A stretch of 64,000 bases of DNA from Citrobacter koseri ATCC BAA-895 (GTDB lineage: Bacteria; Pseudomonadota; Gammaproteobacteria; Enterobacterales; Enterobacteriaceae), in contig NC_009792.1 of NCBI RefSeq assembly GCF_000018045.1, positions 4,526,001 to 4,590,000 of the forward strand. Direction: 5' to 3'. This document shows positions 34,226 to 43,550 of the stretch, piece by piece. A program made the position numbers and the translations under genes. Every line of letters starts with the position of its first letter. The first letter of the stretch is position 1. The notes beneath the pieces are model-generated. The model made no database searches. It was not told the origin of the DNA and was given only the letters and a program-made list of their open reading frames with translations.

Positions 34226-36232
34226 TTAAGTTTTGTAATCAGGCTGCGCGTTCTTCAGGTAACGTTCTTCAAACACATCCGGCGGAACCGCGCGGGCAAA
34301 CAAGAAACCTTGCGCCACGTCCACCCCTGCCTGCGCCAGCCAGTCGCGCTGCGCTTCGGTCTCCACGCCTTCCGCAATCATTTTCAGGTTAAGGCTGCGC
34401 GCCATCAGGATAATCGCCGTAACCATGCTGTCATCCTCCGGCAATCCCTCAACAAACATTTTGTCGATTTTTAGTATATCGACCGGCAGCGATTTCATGT
34501 GCTGAAGCTGACGCAACCCTGCGTATCCCATACCAAAGTCATCCAGCGCGATGCGTACGCCCGCGCTGCGCAGCGGGCGCAGGATGGCGACGGCGGCATG
34601 CGGGTCGTCGATGCGTCGGCTTTCCGTTACTTCCAGAATCAATGTATCCGGCTGAATACGATAGCGGCTTAGCAGCTCCAGCAGATCCGACACCATATTC
34701 GGGTGCATGAGCTGCAATGCGGAAAGATTCACCGAGAGCGGCATCATCACGCCACGCTCCTGCCAGGCGGAAAGCTGGCGACAGGACTCTTCCAGCACCC
34801 AGTACCCAACCGTCACCATCAGACCGCAGGATTCGATACGGTCAATTAACCCTTCCGGGAGTTCCCAACTGCCATCCGGCTGCTGCACGCGTAATAATGC
34901 TTCTGCGCTCAGGACCTTACCGCTGGACATCTCCACCTGCGGTTGCAGCCAGATAGCGAACTGGTGGTTATCCAGCGCGTTGAGAATATCGCTCTCTTCC
35001 GTCAATCTCTGCTGCGCGGCTTCCATCTGCGCCGGGTCAAAGAACTGAATCTGATTTTTACCTTTGCGGCGGGCGGTAAAGGCGGCGGAGACGGCGCGAC
35101 CATAAAGCGCCTCGGCCGTCAGGTCGCCGTAAAACATCGCCACCCCAATGCTGCAACTGGGGCGTAGCTGGATGCTTTCGATCGGCAGCCGTTCATTAAT
35201 GACAGTGAGCACTTGCTGACCTAACGTAATCGCGTGCCACGGTTCTTTTACGCCGTGCGCGATGATGGCGAAATCAAAGCCGCTCACCTGCGTCAGCACC
35301 ATTCGCGGCGCCAGCACCGATTTCAGTTTTTCCACTAGCGTAAGCAACAGGATTTCCCGCTGCGTCTCTTTGAGCACGCCTGCGGTATCGCGCAGCGTTT
35401 CACAGGTGACAATCATTAACGCCGTCGTCTGCTGACGCGTCACAACCTGTTCCAGAAGCCCCATCAGAAAAGCCTTGTTGGGAAGCTCGGAAACCGGAAA
35501 GCGCATCGCATGATCGTTTTGCTCAATGCTGTGACGCTGGGCAATCTGCTGATTCAGGTTGTAGCTACGCACCAGCATACCGATCTCATCATCATGATGC
35601 AGACGCGGCAGCGCCAGCTGATGGCCCGTCAGCTCCTGCGGCGGGATATCGTTAAGCTCTCGGGCGATTTTGCGTAGAGGATGCACAATCAGGCGGTTCA
35701 TACACCAGGTTATCGCCACCGTCAGCATCAGCGATAAAAGTAAGTAAATGGTCACTAACGTCGAGAGCGTGCTCATCACGAACTTATACATGCGGAACGA
35801 GTCCGCCTGGAGCACCAGATACGCCAGCGGCTGTGGGTTGGCTGGCCGCTCAAGGGAATAGACCGGCAGCGAGATCTGCACCGGCAGTTCAAACAGACGC
35901 GTCACCGTCACCGGGACGGAGCGCTCAGGAATAAAACTCATTCGTAGCGCCTGGAATTGGTTCGGCAGCACCACGTCGGCGCGGCTGACCACGCCCGCAG
36001 GCTGAATGCGCGCCAGGATGGTTTCCGCTTCAGGGATATCCGCTTTCAGGATTGCGGCAGACAGCGGTTCGCGGACAGAACGGGCGATACTTTCCAGTTG
36101 CGTAGCCGTGTTATAGCGGTTCTGCTGTACTAAATGAAACAGCAAAACGGTGCAAAAAATAAATACAAACACCAGGACAACGGCCGCAACCATTGCCATC
36201 TGCTTAATTGTTAACGAGCGGCTGACGCGCAA
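34226..36232 (-). CDS. pdeK: Membrane-bound GGDEF-EAL protein PdeK (YhjK)
   Basis: 668 residues. Two membrane spans (about 12-32 and 155-175) enclose a periplasmic sensor segment. A HAMP-like stretch (NRLIVHPLRKIARELNDI) follows, then a degenerate GGDEF domain (SGFDFAIIA where GGDEF is expected, so no cyclase activity is likely) and a C-terminal EAL domain. The EAL signature reads AEALLRVQ, with SVNLSALQL, ILEVTESRRIDD, DDFGMGYAGLRQL, LKIDKMFVEGL and IAEGVETEAQRDW, so the phosphodiesterase site looks intact. My recollection of K-12 has EVL at the signature. It lies immediately upstream of REP repeats and the bcs operon. Confidence 0.92.
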   Translation of the reverse strand: MRVSRSLTIKQMAMVAAVVLVFVFIFCTVLLFHLVQQNRYNTATQLESIARSVREPLSAAILKADIPEAETILARIQPAGVVSRADVVLPNQFQALRMSFIPERSVPVTVTRLFELPVQISLPVYSLERPANPQPLAYLVLQADSFRMYKFVMSTLSTLVTIYLLLSLMLTVAITWCMNRLIVHPLRKIARELNDIPPQELTGHQLALPRLHHDDEIGMLVRSYNLNQQIAQRHSIEQNDHAMRFPVSELPNKAFLMGLLEQVVTRQQTTALMIVTCETLRDTAGVLKETQREILLLTLVEKLKSVLAPRMVLTQVSGFDFAIIAHGVKEPWHAITLGQQVLTVINERLPIESIQLRPSCSIGVAMFYGDLTAEALYGRAVSAAFTARRKGKNQIQFFDPAQMEAAQQRLTEESDILNALDNHQFAIWLQPQVEMSSGKVLSAEALLRVQQPDGSWELPEGLIDRIESCGLMVTVGYWVLEESCRQLSAWQERGVMMPLSVNLSALQLMHPNMVSDLLELLSRYRIQPDTLILEVTESRRIDDPHAAVAILRPLRSAGVRIALDDFGMGYAGLRQLQHMKSLPVDILKIDKMFVEGLPEDDSMVTAIILMARSLNLKMIAEGVETEAQRDWLAQAGVDVAQGFLFARAVPPDVFEERYLKNAQPDYKT

Positions 36233-36332
36233 ATTGACTCTCCATGACTATCCCCAGGCTGCCGCCAGAGTATACCCGATCGCGCAGACATAAAGAGAGG
36301 CCGTATCTGAAAAGGACTTTTCCGAATCATCA

Positions 36333-36490
36333 GTGCCGGATGGCGGCGTAACCGCCTTATCCGGCCTACAGAAAGCGCACACTGCCGGATGGCGGCGTGA
36401 CCGCCTTATCCGGCCTACGAAAGCGCGCATTGCCAAATAGCGACGTGACCGCAAGCGCGCGTTGTAGGCCTGATAAGACGCGAACGCGTC
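36333..36490. repeat. Tandem BIME array between pdeK and bcsC
   Basis: Two nearly identical direct REP units (tgccggatggcggcgt ... gccttatccggcctac) at about 36333 and 36383, then a decayed unit (gccaaatagcgacgtgacc) and an inverted unit (gtaggcctgataagacgcg ... gccatcaggc) to about 36490. They fill most of the 277-base gap downstream of the bcs operon. Confidence 0.88.
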
Positions 36491-36509
36491 GCCATCAGGC
36501 GTTCGGCGC

Positions 36510-39500
36510 TTACCAGTCCGCGTACGGCACCAGCGGCTGCGGCGGTAAATCCATATCGCCCTGCCATCCCGCAGCGGAATAACGCACATACAGCAGGAAA
36601 TGGCTCGGCGTATAATCCTTCGCTTCCTGAATATCAATTGCCGTTCCGAGGAACCAGTTAGACGTCACCCGTCGCTCGATCAGCGCCCGCGCCGTATAAC
36701 CAAAGCCCTGACTGCTGCCGCCGCCATTCGTCTGCGTGGCCGCCTCTTCGCGGTAATCCGTCGGGATCAAATTCATCAGCGGATAACGCGGCATGGTTTT
36801 GGTGCGTGAATGCGACCAGGATACCGAACCGCCCAGTTCCCACGACCAGTTTTCCGTACGCTGCCGCCACATCACCGGCACGGCGAACGACACATACTCC
36901 TGCGGACTGTAATAACCGCCATGCCCCAGCGAATACCCGCTCAGGTCTTTGTCGTAGTGCCAGATCATATTGTTCAGGCCGACGGTGACGCGACGGTTAT
37001 TCTCATTGATGATTTTATAGTAATAGCCCGTCATCCAGCGCACGCGCCAGTTATCCACGACGTTCTTACCGGTCAGTTGATCGCCGCTCAGCGAAGCCCA
37101 GACGCCGTTGGCTTCACCTTTGTCATAGCTCAGGCTCACACCGCCGCCATCCGCACGCACGCCGCCCCATTTTGTGCCCGTGTTGCTCGGCGCGTCTTTC
37201 TGCCCGCCGAAGGCCAGCAGAGAGCTGGAGATTGGCCGACGGTGCGCGTTCAGCGTATAGCCCAGCGGCCCGATATCATTGCTGTAGCTCACGCCGCCAA
37301 CCACATCGACAACGTTAAAGCCCATCGGCGTAGTCCCGATATCCCAGCTCCAGGTCTTGTTTTTCCAGCCGACCGCCACGCTCGTGCCGGTATCAGACTG
37401 GCTGCGGTTGCCGCTACAGTCATGCAGCGTACAGGTGCCCCAGTTCTTGTCCCAGGTGCCGTCCGCATGGGTCGAGAAACTGCCGACATCCACGTTCACC
37501 AGGTCAGCACGGAAGAACATCCGGCCATCTGACAACGGCGCGTCAACCTGGAACATGGTGGTATGCGCTTTCAGATCGGAGTAGCCGCCGGTGCCGCTCG
37601 ATCCCCAGTAATCATGCTCCAGCGTAACGTTCAGATCCTGCTGTCGGTATAAATCCGCCGCATCGCTGCGCACGCCGCGTTTTAACCAGTCATCTTTCGC
37701 GTCATTACGGGTCAGGCGAGTAAAGGTGTCATTATCCTGCGGGCGGGTCGGCGTAATGCCGGAAGCCACCATCGCGTCTTTGTACGTCTCAAGCGCCTGC
37801 TGCGGTTCGCCGTTTTGCGCCTGAAAGCCCGCCGCGTCGCGCAGCACCATCGCAGTTTCCATAGAAGGCGGCTGTGACTTCGCCTGCGGCACAATCGTGT
37901 TGAAGGTCTGCTGCGCCGCGACGGTATCGCCCAGTTGCGCCTGGGCCCGCGCCATACGGCGCTGCATATTGATGGACAGCGGCTCCCCGGTTGCCGGGGC
38001 GGGAAGTTTCGCCAGTTCCGCCCGCGCCGCCGCGTTATCGCCCTGCGCAATATAGACTTCCGTCAGGCCAAGCCGGGCATCGACATTACCCGGCTCCCGC
38101 GCCAGAACCGCATCATAGGCGGCGCGCGCCGAAGAATAATCGCGCCGCTGCTGCGCCCAGTCGGCAAGGGTTAAATCAATGCGCGTAGAGGCGGGCTGTT
38201 GGCGAAGCAGCGTTTCCGCTTCCCGCTCTTTGCCGCTATCACGCAGGCGGCTGGCGGTTTCCAGCACCTGATTATTTTGCAGCCTGTCCGCCAGTTCCTG
38301 AATGTTACTGTTCCACTGGCTACGCGGCAGATTATTGATATGCGCCATCGCCGCGCGATCCTGATCGTTGCCCGCGAGGTACAGCCCATAGGCATACACC
38401 TGATCTGGGTCGTTCGGTTTCTGACGCGCCAGCGCGCGCATGTGCGCATCGGCCTGGCTGCGCTGCCCGGCGTTCCACAGATCGCGGGACAAACGATACG
38501 TTACCCAGACGCTGCCGGGGTCCAGCGCCAGCCTGCGACGATGCAGTTCCGCCGCCTGCGCCCAGTTCCCCTGGTTTTCCAGCGCTTCAGCCTGCTGCGC
38601 CAGCCGGTCGTTTTCAAGGCTACGCTCAATATCATCAATACTTTGCCGCTGACGACTGGAGAGCGACGCGATAAACGCCGAGGCTTTCTCCGGGGACTGC
38701 TGACGATAGATATTCGCCAGGCCGCGCACGGCGTTGCTGTTGCCGCTGTCCATTCGCAGCGTCTGCTGATAGTAGCGCTCGGCGGCGGGATAATCTTTAC
38801 GCGCCATCGCCACGTCGCCCAGCCCCAGCACGGCATAGCTGTCGGTATTGTCGATGCTCCTGGCCTGCCGGTAGAGGCGTTCCGCCTGGTCCGGGTTATT
38901 CGCTTTCAGCGCGGCGTCGCCCTGCTGAATCGCCAGCCAGTAGCGGTTTACCTTCAGCAGGCTTTCCCATTTGCCGCGACTGCTGCTGTTCGGGTCCATC
39001 GCAAGCGCTTTCTGGAACTGCGCCACCGCGCGGGCACGATCGCCGCGCTGCGAATAGGCCTGCCCCAGCGCGCCGACGGCTTCGCTGTCGCGGTGATCCG
39101 CGCTTACCGCCTGCTGCAATTCCGTTACGGCTTTCCCGCCCTGTCCGGCTTCCACCGCCGCCAGGCCTTGCGCTCTGGCTCTGAACGCCGGGTCGGAAAG
39201 CTGTTGCTGCTGTTCACTCAACTTGCTGCGCGCGGCATTGACGCTGTCGCCTTCGCTAAACACCGTCAGGTATTTTTGCAGCGCTTTTACGCTGGCGTCG
39301 CTGGCAGGCAGATCTTTAATCTGCTGATACCAGAGAGCGGAAGCCGTCGTGCGCCCGGCGCTGGAATTCGCCATCTGCTCTAATACGGCAAATCCCTCAT
39401 CGCGTCGCCCTCCGTCAAACAGCAACTGCGCCAGCGTGTTTTGCAGGGCAGTATTGCCCGGCGTACTGGCGTTAATTCTTTTAAGCTGATTAATCGCCTC

Positions 39501-40094
39501 GTTACGTCTCGCGGGAGATTTTGCCACCGTCGTCCAGTATTCCACCGCCAGATCGCCTTGCGGCGGATGACCTTTAAACAGCGCGTCGTAAGCGGCAATC
39601 GCTTCTTCGGTATGACCGGTGGTCGCCTGTAAACGCGCCTCCTGCAAGGACTGGCGCCCTTCCGGCGTGGAAAGCATCATCGTTGTGCGGGAGGACTGAT
39701 ACGCGCTGGAACTCGGCGCTAACTGGGAAAGTCTGTCGAGCTGTTTCTGCGCCCCGTCATTGTCGCCCTGGCGCAGCAGGTAGCGAAATCGGGCGGCGAC
39801 CACTTCCGGGTTGTTCGGGTCGATCAGTTCCAGGCGATAAAGCGACTGGCGCACCAAATCCTCACGGTGCGAGGCTTCGCCTAACCGAACCTGTTGCAGC
39901 AACTGCTGTTGCGCGGAAGGCGCCGCCTCGGCGAACGGCATCCAGGCGATGCCGAGCGTCAGGCCGAGCACTGCCCGATGGCGACGCTTTAGCGTCTTAT
40001 CCGGCCTACAATCAGCGGCATCCCGTAGGCCGGATAAGGCGTTACCGCCACCCGGCAAAAGGAGATGGATGAGACTTAATTTGAACTTGCGCAT
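36510..40094 (-). CDS. bcsC: Cellulose export protein BcsC (TPR domain plus outer-membrane beta-barrel)
   Basis: 1194 residues, against 1157 in E. coli. A long periplasmic TPR solenoid (about 60-850; many units like YAVLGLGDVAMARKDYPAAERYYQQ) leads into a C-terminal beta-barrel (DLNVTLEHDYWGSSGTGGYSDL to the final PPQPLVPYADW). BcsC carries the glucan through the periplasm and outer membrane. The start overlaps the bcsZ stop by 19 bases, as in E. coli. The odd part is the N-terminus: after MRKFKLSLIHLL come about 33 extra residues encoded by a REP/BIME pair, in frame, before a hydrophobic core (AVLGLTLGIAWMPF) and an AEA-AP cleavage site. The frame is otherwise intact. See the separate finding. 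Confidence 0.94.
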   Translation of the reverse strand: MRKFKLSLIHLLLPGGGNALSGLRDAADCRPDKTLKRRHRAVLGLTLGIAWMPFAEAAPSAQQQLLQQVRLGEASHREDLVRQSLYRLELIDPNNPEVVAARFRYLLRQGDNDGAQKQLDRLSQLAPSSSAYQSSRTTMMLSTPEGRQSLQEARLQATTGHTEEAIAAYDALFKGHPPQGDLAVEYWTTVAKSPARRNEAINQLKRINASTPGNTALQNTLAQLLFDGGRRDEGFAVLEQMANSSAGRTTASALWYQQIKDLPASDASVKALQKYLTVFSEGDSVNAARSKLSEQQQQLSDPAFRARAQGLAAVEAGQGGKAVTELQQAVSADHRDSEAVGALGQAYSQRGDRARAVAQFQKALAMDPNSSSRGKWESLLKVNRYWLAIQQGDAALKANNPDQAERLYRQARSIDNTDSYAVLGLGDVAMARKDYPAAERYYQQTLRMDSGNSNAVRGLANIYRQQSPEKASAFIASLSSRQRQSIDDIERSLENDRLAQQAEALENQGNWAQAAELHRRRLALDPGSVWVTYRLSRDLWNAGQRSQADAHMRALARQKPNDPDQVYAYGLYLAGNDQDRAAMAHINNLPRSQWNSNIQELADRLQNNQVLETASRLRDSGKEREAETLLRQQPASTRIDLTLADWAQQRRDYSSARAAYDAVLAREPGNVDARLGLTEVYIAQGDNAAARAELAKLPAPATGEPLSINMQRRMARAQAQLGDTVAAQQTFNTIVPQAKSQPPSMETAMVLRDAAGFQAQNGEPQQALETYKDAMVASGITPTRPQDNDTFTRLTRNDAKDDWLKRGVRSDAADLYRQQDLNVTLEHDYWGSSGTGGYSDLKAHTTMFQVDAPLSDGRMFFRADLVNVDVGSFSTHADGTWDKNWGTCTLHDCSGNRSQSDTGTSVAVGWKNKTWSWDIGTTPMGFNVVDVVGGVSYSNDIGPLGYTLNAHRRPISSSLLAFGGQKDAPSNTGTKWGGVRADGGGVSLSYDKGEANGVWASLSGDQLTGKNVVDNWRVRWMTGYYYKIINENNRRVTVGLNNMIWHYDKDLSGYSLGHGGYYSPQEYVSFAVPVMWRQRTENWSWELGGSVSWSHSRTKTMPRYPLMNLIPTDYREEAATQTNGGGSSQGFGYTARALIERRVTSNWFLGTAIDIQEAKDYTPSHFLLYVRYSAAGWQGDMDLPPQPLVPYADW
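39973..40057. repeat. REP/BIME pair inside the bcsC coding region
   Basis: Two inverted REP units: gcccgatggcgacg ... ttatccggcctac (39973-40009) and gtaggccggataagg ... gccacccggca (40025-40057). They are in frame within codons about 13-40 of bcsC, in the signal-peptide region. The same palindromes are otherwise confined to intergenic gaps in this window. Confidence 0.9.
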
Positions 40095-41185
40095 TCCTGG
40101 CCCCAGTCAGGTAGTAATTCACCTTTAGCGGTGAAGCGAAAACGATGCTGATCCCATCCTTGTCCGAAAAGCGTTAGCACATAGCTATAGTAGGCATCGC
40201 TACCGGGAAAATTGTCCGCCACGCGCTGTCGCTGCACCGCCTGAGCATCACGGTTTTGCAGGAAAGGCAATAAAGAAGCCGAAAAGCCCACCGGCCCGTT
40301 GCCCTGGGCTTTACCACTGGCGACATCCACCTTCTCTGGCGGAACGCCGTTTTTTGTCGTCAGCGTCGCCATCGGTTTCAGGCGCGTCAGCAGCCGCGCT
40401 TTTTGCGGATCGCCGTCGTGCATCATCCCCGCCCATAAATAAACGCGGATGGCATCGTAACTGCTGACCAGCGTTTTTTCCGGTTTCAGCTGCCAGCCTT
40501 TGTCTTTTTCATAGCGCACCCAGTCCGGCGAGAACCCTTTCGGGGCGGTTTCCATCAGCAAACGCATATTGGTTTCACGCAGCGTGGTCCAGGGCGCGCC
40601 AAAGCGGGTAAAATATTGCGCCAGCTGCGGGGGTAAATAGCTCGGATTAAAGCGCCAGCGCGTCTTTTCCGCAAAACCCACGTTCCCCGGCAGCAGCATT
40701 GAACCCAGCCCCGGCACCGTTACCACCTCTTCACGCGCAATGCGTTTTAGCAGCGCGGCGCCAGTGTCGGTATAGCGCGACGTTTTCCATAAGCGCCCGG
40801 CTTCCAGCAGCGACCAGGCCATCCAGATATCGCCGTCGGAAGCGGAGTTTGCATCCAGCACCGCCCAGGTCGAGGGGTCTTTCTGCCCCCACAGCCAGGC
40901 AGGCAGATGCGACTGTAAGGAACCCTGCGCCAGGTTGTTTTGCGTCCAGTCGAGGATCAGGTCAAATGCCGGCCGATCGTTGGCGGCGAGGGCAAAGAAC
41001 AGCGCATAGCTTTGCCCTTCCGACGTCGTGATTTTGCGCGCGTCGCTGGGGTCAATCACCCGTCCTTCCTGACTGATATAGTCCTTTTTGAACTGTATCC
41101 ATGCCGGCCACGTACAGGCCGCCTGTACGCTGACGGTCGCCAGCATCAGGGCAGTTAACATCCATCCACGCAGCGCGTTCATCAT
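40076..41185 (-). CDS. bcsZ: Periplasmic endo-1,4-beta-glucanase BcsZ
   Basis: 369 residues, GH8 family. A Sec signal peptide (LRGWMLTALMLATVSVQA, cleavage before ACTWPAW) is followed by the alpha/alpha-barrel with the catalytic Glu in TSEGQSYALFFAL (about residue 55) and YLWAGMMHDGDPQKA downstream. It trims cellulose in the periplasm during synthesis and is needed for normal cellulose assembly. Its stop overlaps the bcsC start, and it begins three bases after the bcsB stop, so the operon is tightly coupled. Confidence 0.95.
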   Translation of the reverse strand: MMNALRGWMLTALMLATVSVQAACTWPAWIQFKKDYISQEGRVIDPSDARKITTSEGQSYALFFALAANDRPAFDLILDWTQNNLAQGSLQSHLPAWLWGQKDPSTWAVLDANSASDGDIWMAWSLLEAGRLWKTSRYTDTGAALLKRIAREEVVTVPGLGSMLLPGNVGFAEKTRWRFNPSYLPPQLAQYFTRFGAPWTTLRETNMRLLMETAPKGFSPDWVRYEKDKGWQLKPEKTLVSSYDAIRVYLWAGMMHDGDPQKARLLTRLKPMATLTTKNGVPPEKVDVASGKAQGNGPVGFSASLLPFLQNRDAQAVQRQRVADNFPGSDAYYSYVLTLFGQGWDQHRFRFTAKGELLPDWGQECASSN

Positions 41186-41188
41186 CGA

Positions 41189-43540
41189 TTACTCGTTATC
41201 GGGATCGAGTCGACGACGGCTGATAATGCGCAGCAGACGCCACAGAACCCAGGCCAACAGCACGACGCTAACCGCCGCCAGTATCGCCAGCAGCACCGGA
41301 TGATTCGATAACGCGTACCAGAGGCGTTCGAACCACGGTAAATGCCCGACGTAGTAAATATCGCCCACCCGCAGGCTGTTGACGCCAGACTCGCGGATCA
41401 CCGACACGGAGCCAAACATGGCGGCGCGTTTTCCGCTATCGTTCATCGCTTCGGTCAGCAGTTCATACCCGCGCGGGCTGTCTGCCAGCAGCGCCACCAC
41501 GCTACGCTGGTCGTTGAACGGCGACTGGAAGCCCACTACCGCCGCCATCGCGCCAGCAGAAGTGATGGTGGATTTCGCATCCGGCGCGCGGTCGGCCTCA
41601 TCCGGCATGATGCTCGGGAAGGTCGTCTGGCGCATCGGCGTGTTCACCCAGCTTTGCGTCGCCTGTACCAGCAGGTCGATGCGTTTGTCATCTTTCAGTG
41701 CGTCCGGGATTGTCCCGATCACCATAATATCCGCGTCTTTACCCTGAATCTGGCGGCTATCGTCGGTGATATTCAGGTTAATCGACGGGAAACCGGTCTG
41801 CGCGCCAATCGTTCCGGTCACATCCAGCAGCGTTTCCATCTGCGCTTCGTTCGGGTTTTTCGGCATCACGGCAATGGTTTCTGAAAGGTCAGCCATCCGG
41901 CTGAACGGGAAGCCCGCGTTGGCGAAGGCACGCAGGTCCGGCATCGCGATAAAGTGATAATATTTCGAGAAATCAATGGTGGAGTCGTCGCCAATCACCA
42001 CATGGTTTTGTACCGGCTGGAATGTCACGCAATTATCCACCGAGCCGCCCGGCATCGGGTTCATGTACTGGAAGTCAAAGCGCAGCTGGTTCATCGCCCC
42101 CAGCTTCAGCGCCGGGATCGACACGTCCGTTTTACCGTCAATCAGCCCCTGCAATACCGGCAAACGCAGCAGCAGGCGATTGCTTTCCTGGGTGCTGTTC
42201 AGGCTGAACGCTTGCAGGAACTGATCGTTCAGGCTGATATCCATACGCGAGCTGTCTTTGCTCGGCGGCGTGGTGTAACGGTAGTTGAGGTTCATATCAA
42301 TACCGTTGCTGCGCAGCAGATAGAGATCCGGCGGCAAATTCAGCGACAGCGAAATCGCCGCAGGTTCCAGCCCGGTGGACTGGAGCTGCTCTTTATAGGT
42401 TTTCAGCTCGCCGAACGTCACCGCACGGTCAGTACGTACCCAGTTCGGCGCATCATAAGGTTTACGCGCCAGCAGAGGCTTCACCTCATCCACCACCACG
42501 CTGTCGCCACGGAACAGGATATTCCCTTGCGCAATGCCTTTCGCCGCCTGCAACAGATCGTTATCGTCGCGGCCAAAGACCACCAGCAGCTTCACATATG
42601 GGTTGTCCGGGTGGCTGATCATCTCAATCACCGGCGCTTTTACCGGCGGATGATCGCGCAGGAAATCAGGGCGCTTGTCGTTCGTGGCAAAGACGATGGC
42701 ATTACGATCCGGCAGCGTGTTGTACATCACCGGGAAATGCTGGCCGCGCCAGCCTGCGCGCGAACCGAACCATGAAGAGACAATGGATGCCGCCTGCTGC
42801 TGCATCAGATCCGGCGAACCGGCAAAGACCACAGGCAGCGTAACCTGGCGGTTGTCCCGCGGATCAAAGAACGGCACCGGGAAGTGCGACAGATCGTTTT
42901 TCACCGGCAGGGTCTGGTACGTCAGATCCAGCACGCTGCTGCGGCCAACATCCAGCCAGAGCGTACTGCTGGCCGGGTTTTCGCAGACATCGCGATAGTG
43001 CCCGACGAACTCCAGCCGCACGCGGTTAAAATCGGTGATAAAGAGCGGGTTGATCGGCATCTGGGCCAGCGTCTTTTTGCCCAGTTGCTCTTTCGTGACC
43101 GGCAACACGCCCATCAGCTCATCATTGAGGTAGACCTTCAGCTGCGACTGGATCGGCAGCAACGACGGCGACGGGGTGTATTCCAGGTTCAGCATCGCTT
43201 TCGACACCACCTCATCGCTGCGCATACCGAACTCAATGCTGCCATTCGGGTTCACGCCACGCAGCACCATGCTGCCCGGCGGCGGCGCGATTTGCGCGAA
43301 GGTCAGCTTCACATCGCGGGAAGGCCCGTTTTGCGCCACCACGGGCGCATCGGCGCCCGGCACGCCCGGCATTACCTGGCCGACCGGCTGCTCCGGCGTT
43401 TCTGGCGCAGGCGCTGTCGGCGCTTGCGCTGGCTCAGCATTGATCAATGGTTGCGTTGCAGGCGTCGCATTCGTCATGAAAGTGGGGAAAGCGCTTATCC
43501 CCATAGCCACTGCATAAACCCAGGAAAGTTTTCTTTTCAT
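41189..43540 (-). CDS. bcsB: Cellulose synthase periplasmic subunit BcsB
   Basis: 783 residues. A signal peptide (about 1-25) precedes a Pro/Ala-rich linker (APTAPAPETPEQPVGQV), then the repeated carbohydrate-binding and flavodoxin-like domains (for example DLYLLRSNGIDMNLNYRY), and a single C-terminal membrane helix (HPVLLAILAAVSVVLLAWVLW) with a basic tail. BcsB contacts the BcsA channel exit and guides the glucan through the periplasm. It starts ten bases after bcsA ends and ends three bases before bcsZ. Confidence 0.95.
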   Translation of the reverse strand: MKRKLSWVYAVAMGISAFPTFMTNATPATQPLINAEPAQAPTAPAPETPEQPVGQVMPGVPGADAPVVAQNGPSRDVKLTFAQIAPPPGSMVLRGVNPNGSIEFGMRSDEVVSKAMLNLEYTPSPSLLPIQSQLKVYLNDELMGVLPVTKEQLGKKTLAQMPINPLFITDFNRVRLEFVGHYRDVCENPASSTLWLDVGRSSVLDLTYQTLPVKNDLSHFPVPFFDPRDNRQVTLPVVFAGSPDLMQQQAASIVSSWFGSRAGWRGQHFPVMYNTLPDRNAIVFATNDKRPDFLRDHPPVKAPVIEMISHPDNPYVKLLVVFGRDDNDLLQAAKGIAQGNILFRGDSVVVDEVKPLLARKPYDAPNWVRTDRAVTFGELKTYKEQLQSTGLEPAAISLSLNLPPDLYLLRSNGIDMNLNYRYTTPPSKDSSRMDISLNDQFLQAFSLNSTQESNRLLLRLPVLQGLIDGKTDVSIPALKLGAMNQLRFDFQYMNPMPGGSVDNCVTFQPVQNHVVIGDDSTIDFSKYYHFIAMPDLRAFANAGFPFSRMADLSETIAVMPKNPNEAQMETLLDVTGTIGAQTGFPSINLNITDDSRQIQGKDADIMVIGTIPDALKDDKRIDLLVQATQSWVNTPMRQTTFPSIMPDEADRAPDAKSTITSAGAMAAVVGFQSPFNDQRSVVALLADSPRGYELLTEAMNDSGKRAAMFGSVSVIRESGVNSLRVGDIYYVGHLPWFERLWYALSNHPVLLAILAAVSVVLLAWVLWRLLRIISRRRLDPDNE

Positions 43541-43550
43541 CGCGTTATCA

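Noticed and set aside
36333..36490. Repeat array considered as a CRISPR
   Set aside because: The units are REP palindromes with direct and inverted copies, no regular unique spacers and no cas genes nearby.
38199..39383. 394-codon frame on the plus strand opposite bcsC
   Set aside because: Antisense shadow of the Ala/Gln-rich TPR repeats of BcsC; no recognisable domain.
36510..40094. bcsC considered as a pseudogene because of the REP insert
   Set aside because: The insert keeps the reading frame, a plausible signal peptide and cleavage site remain, and the rest of the gene is intact.
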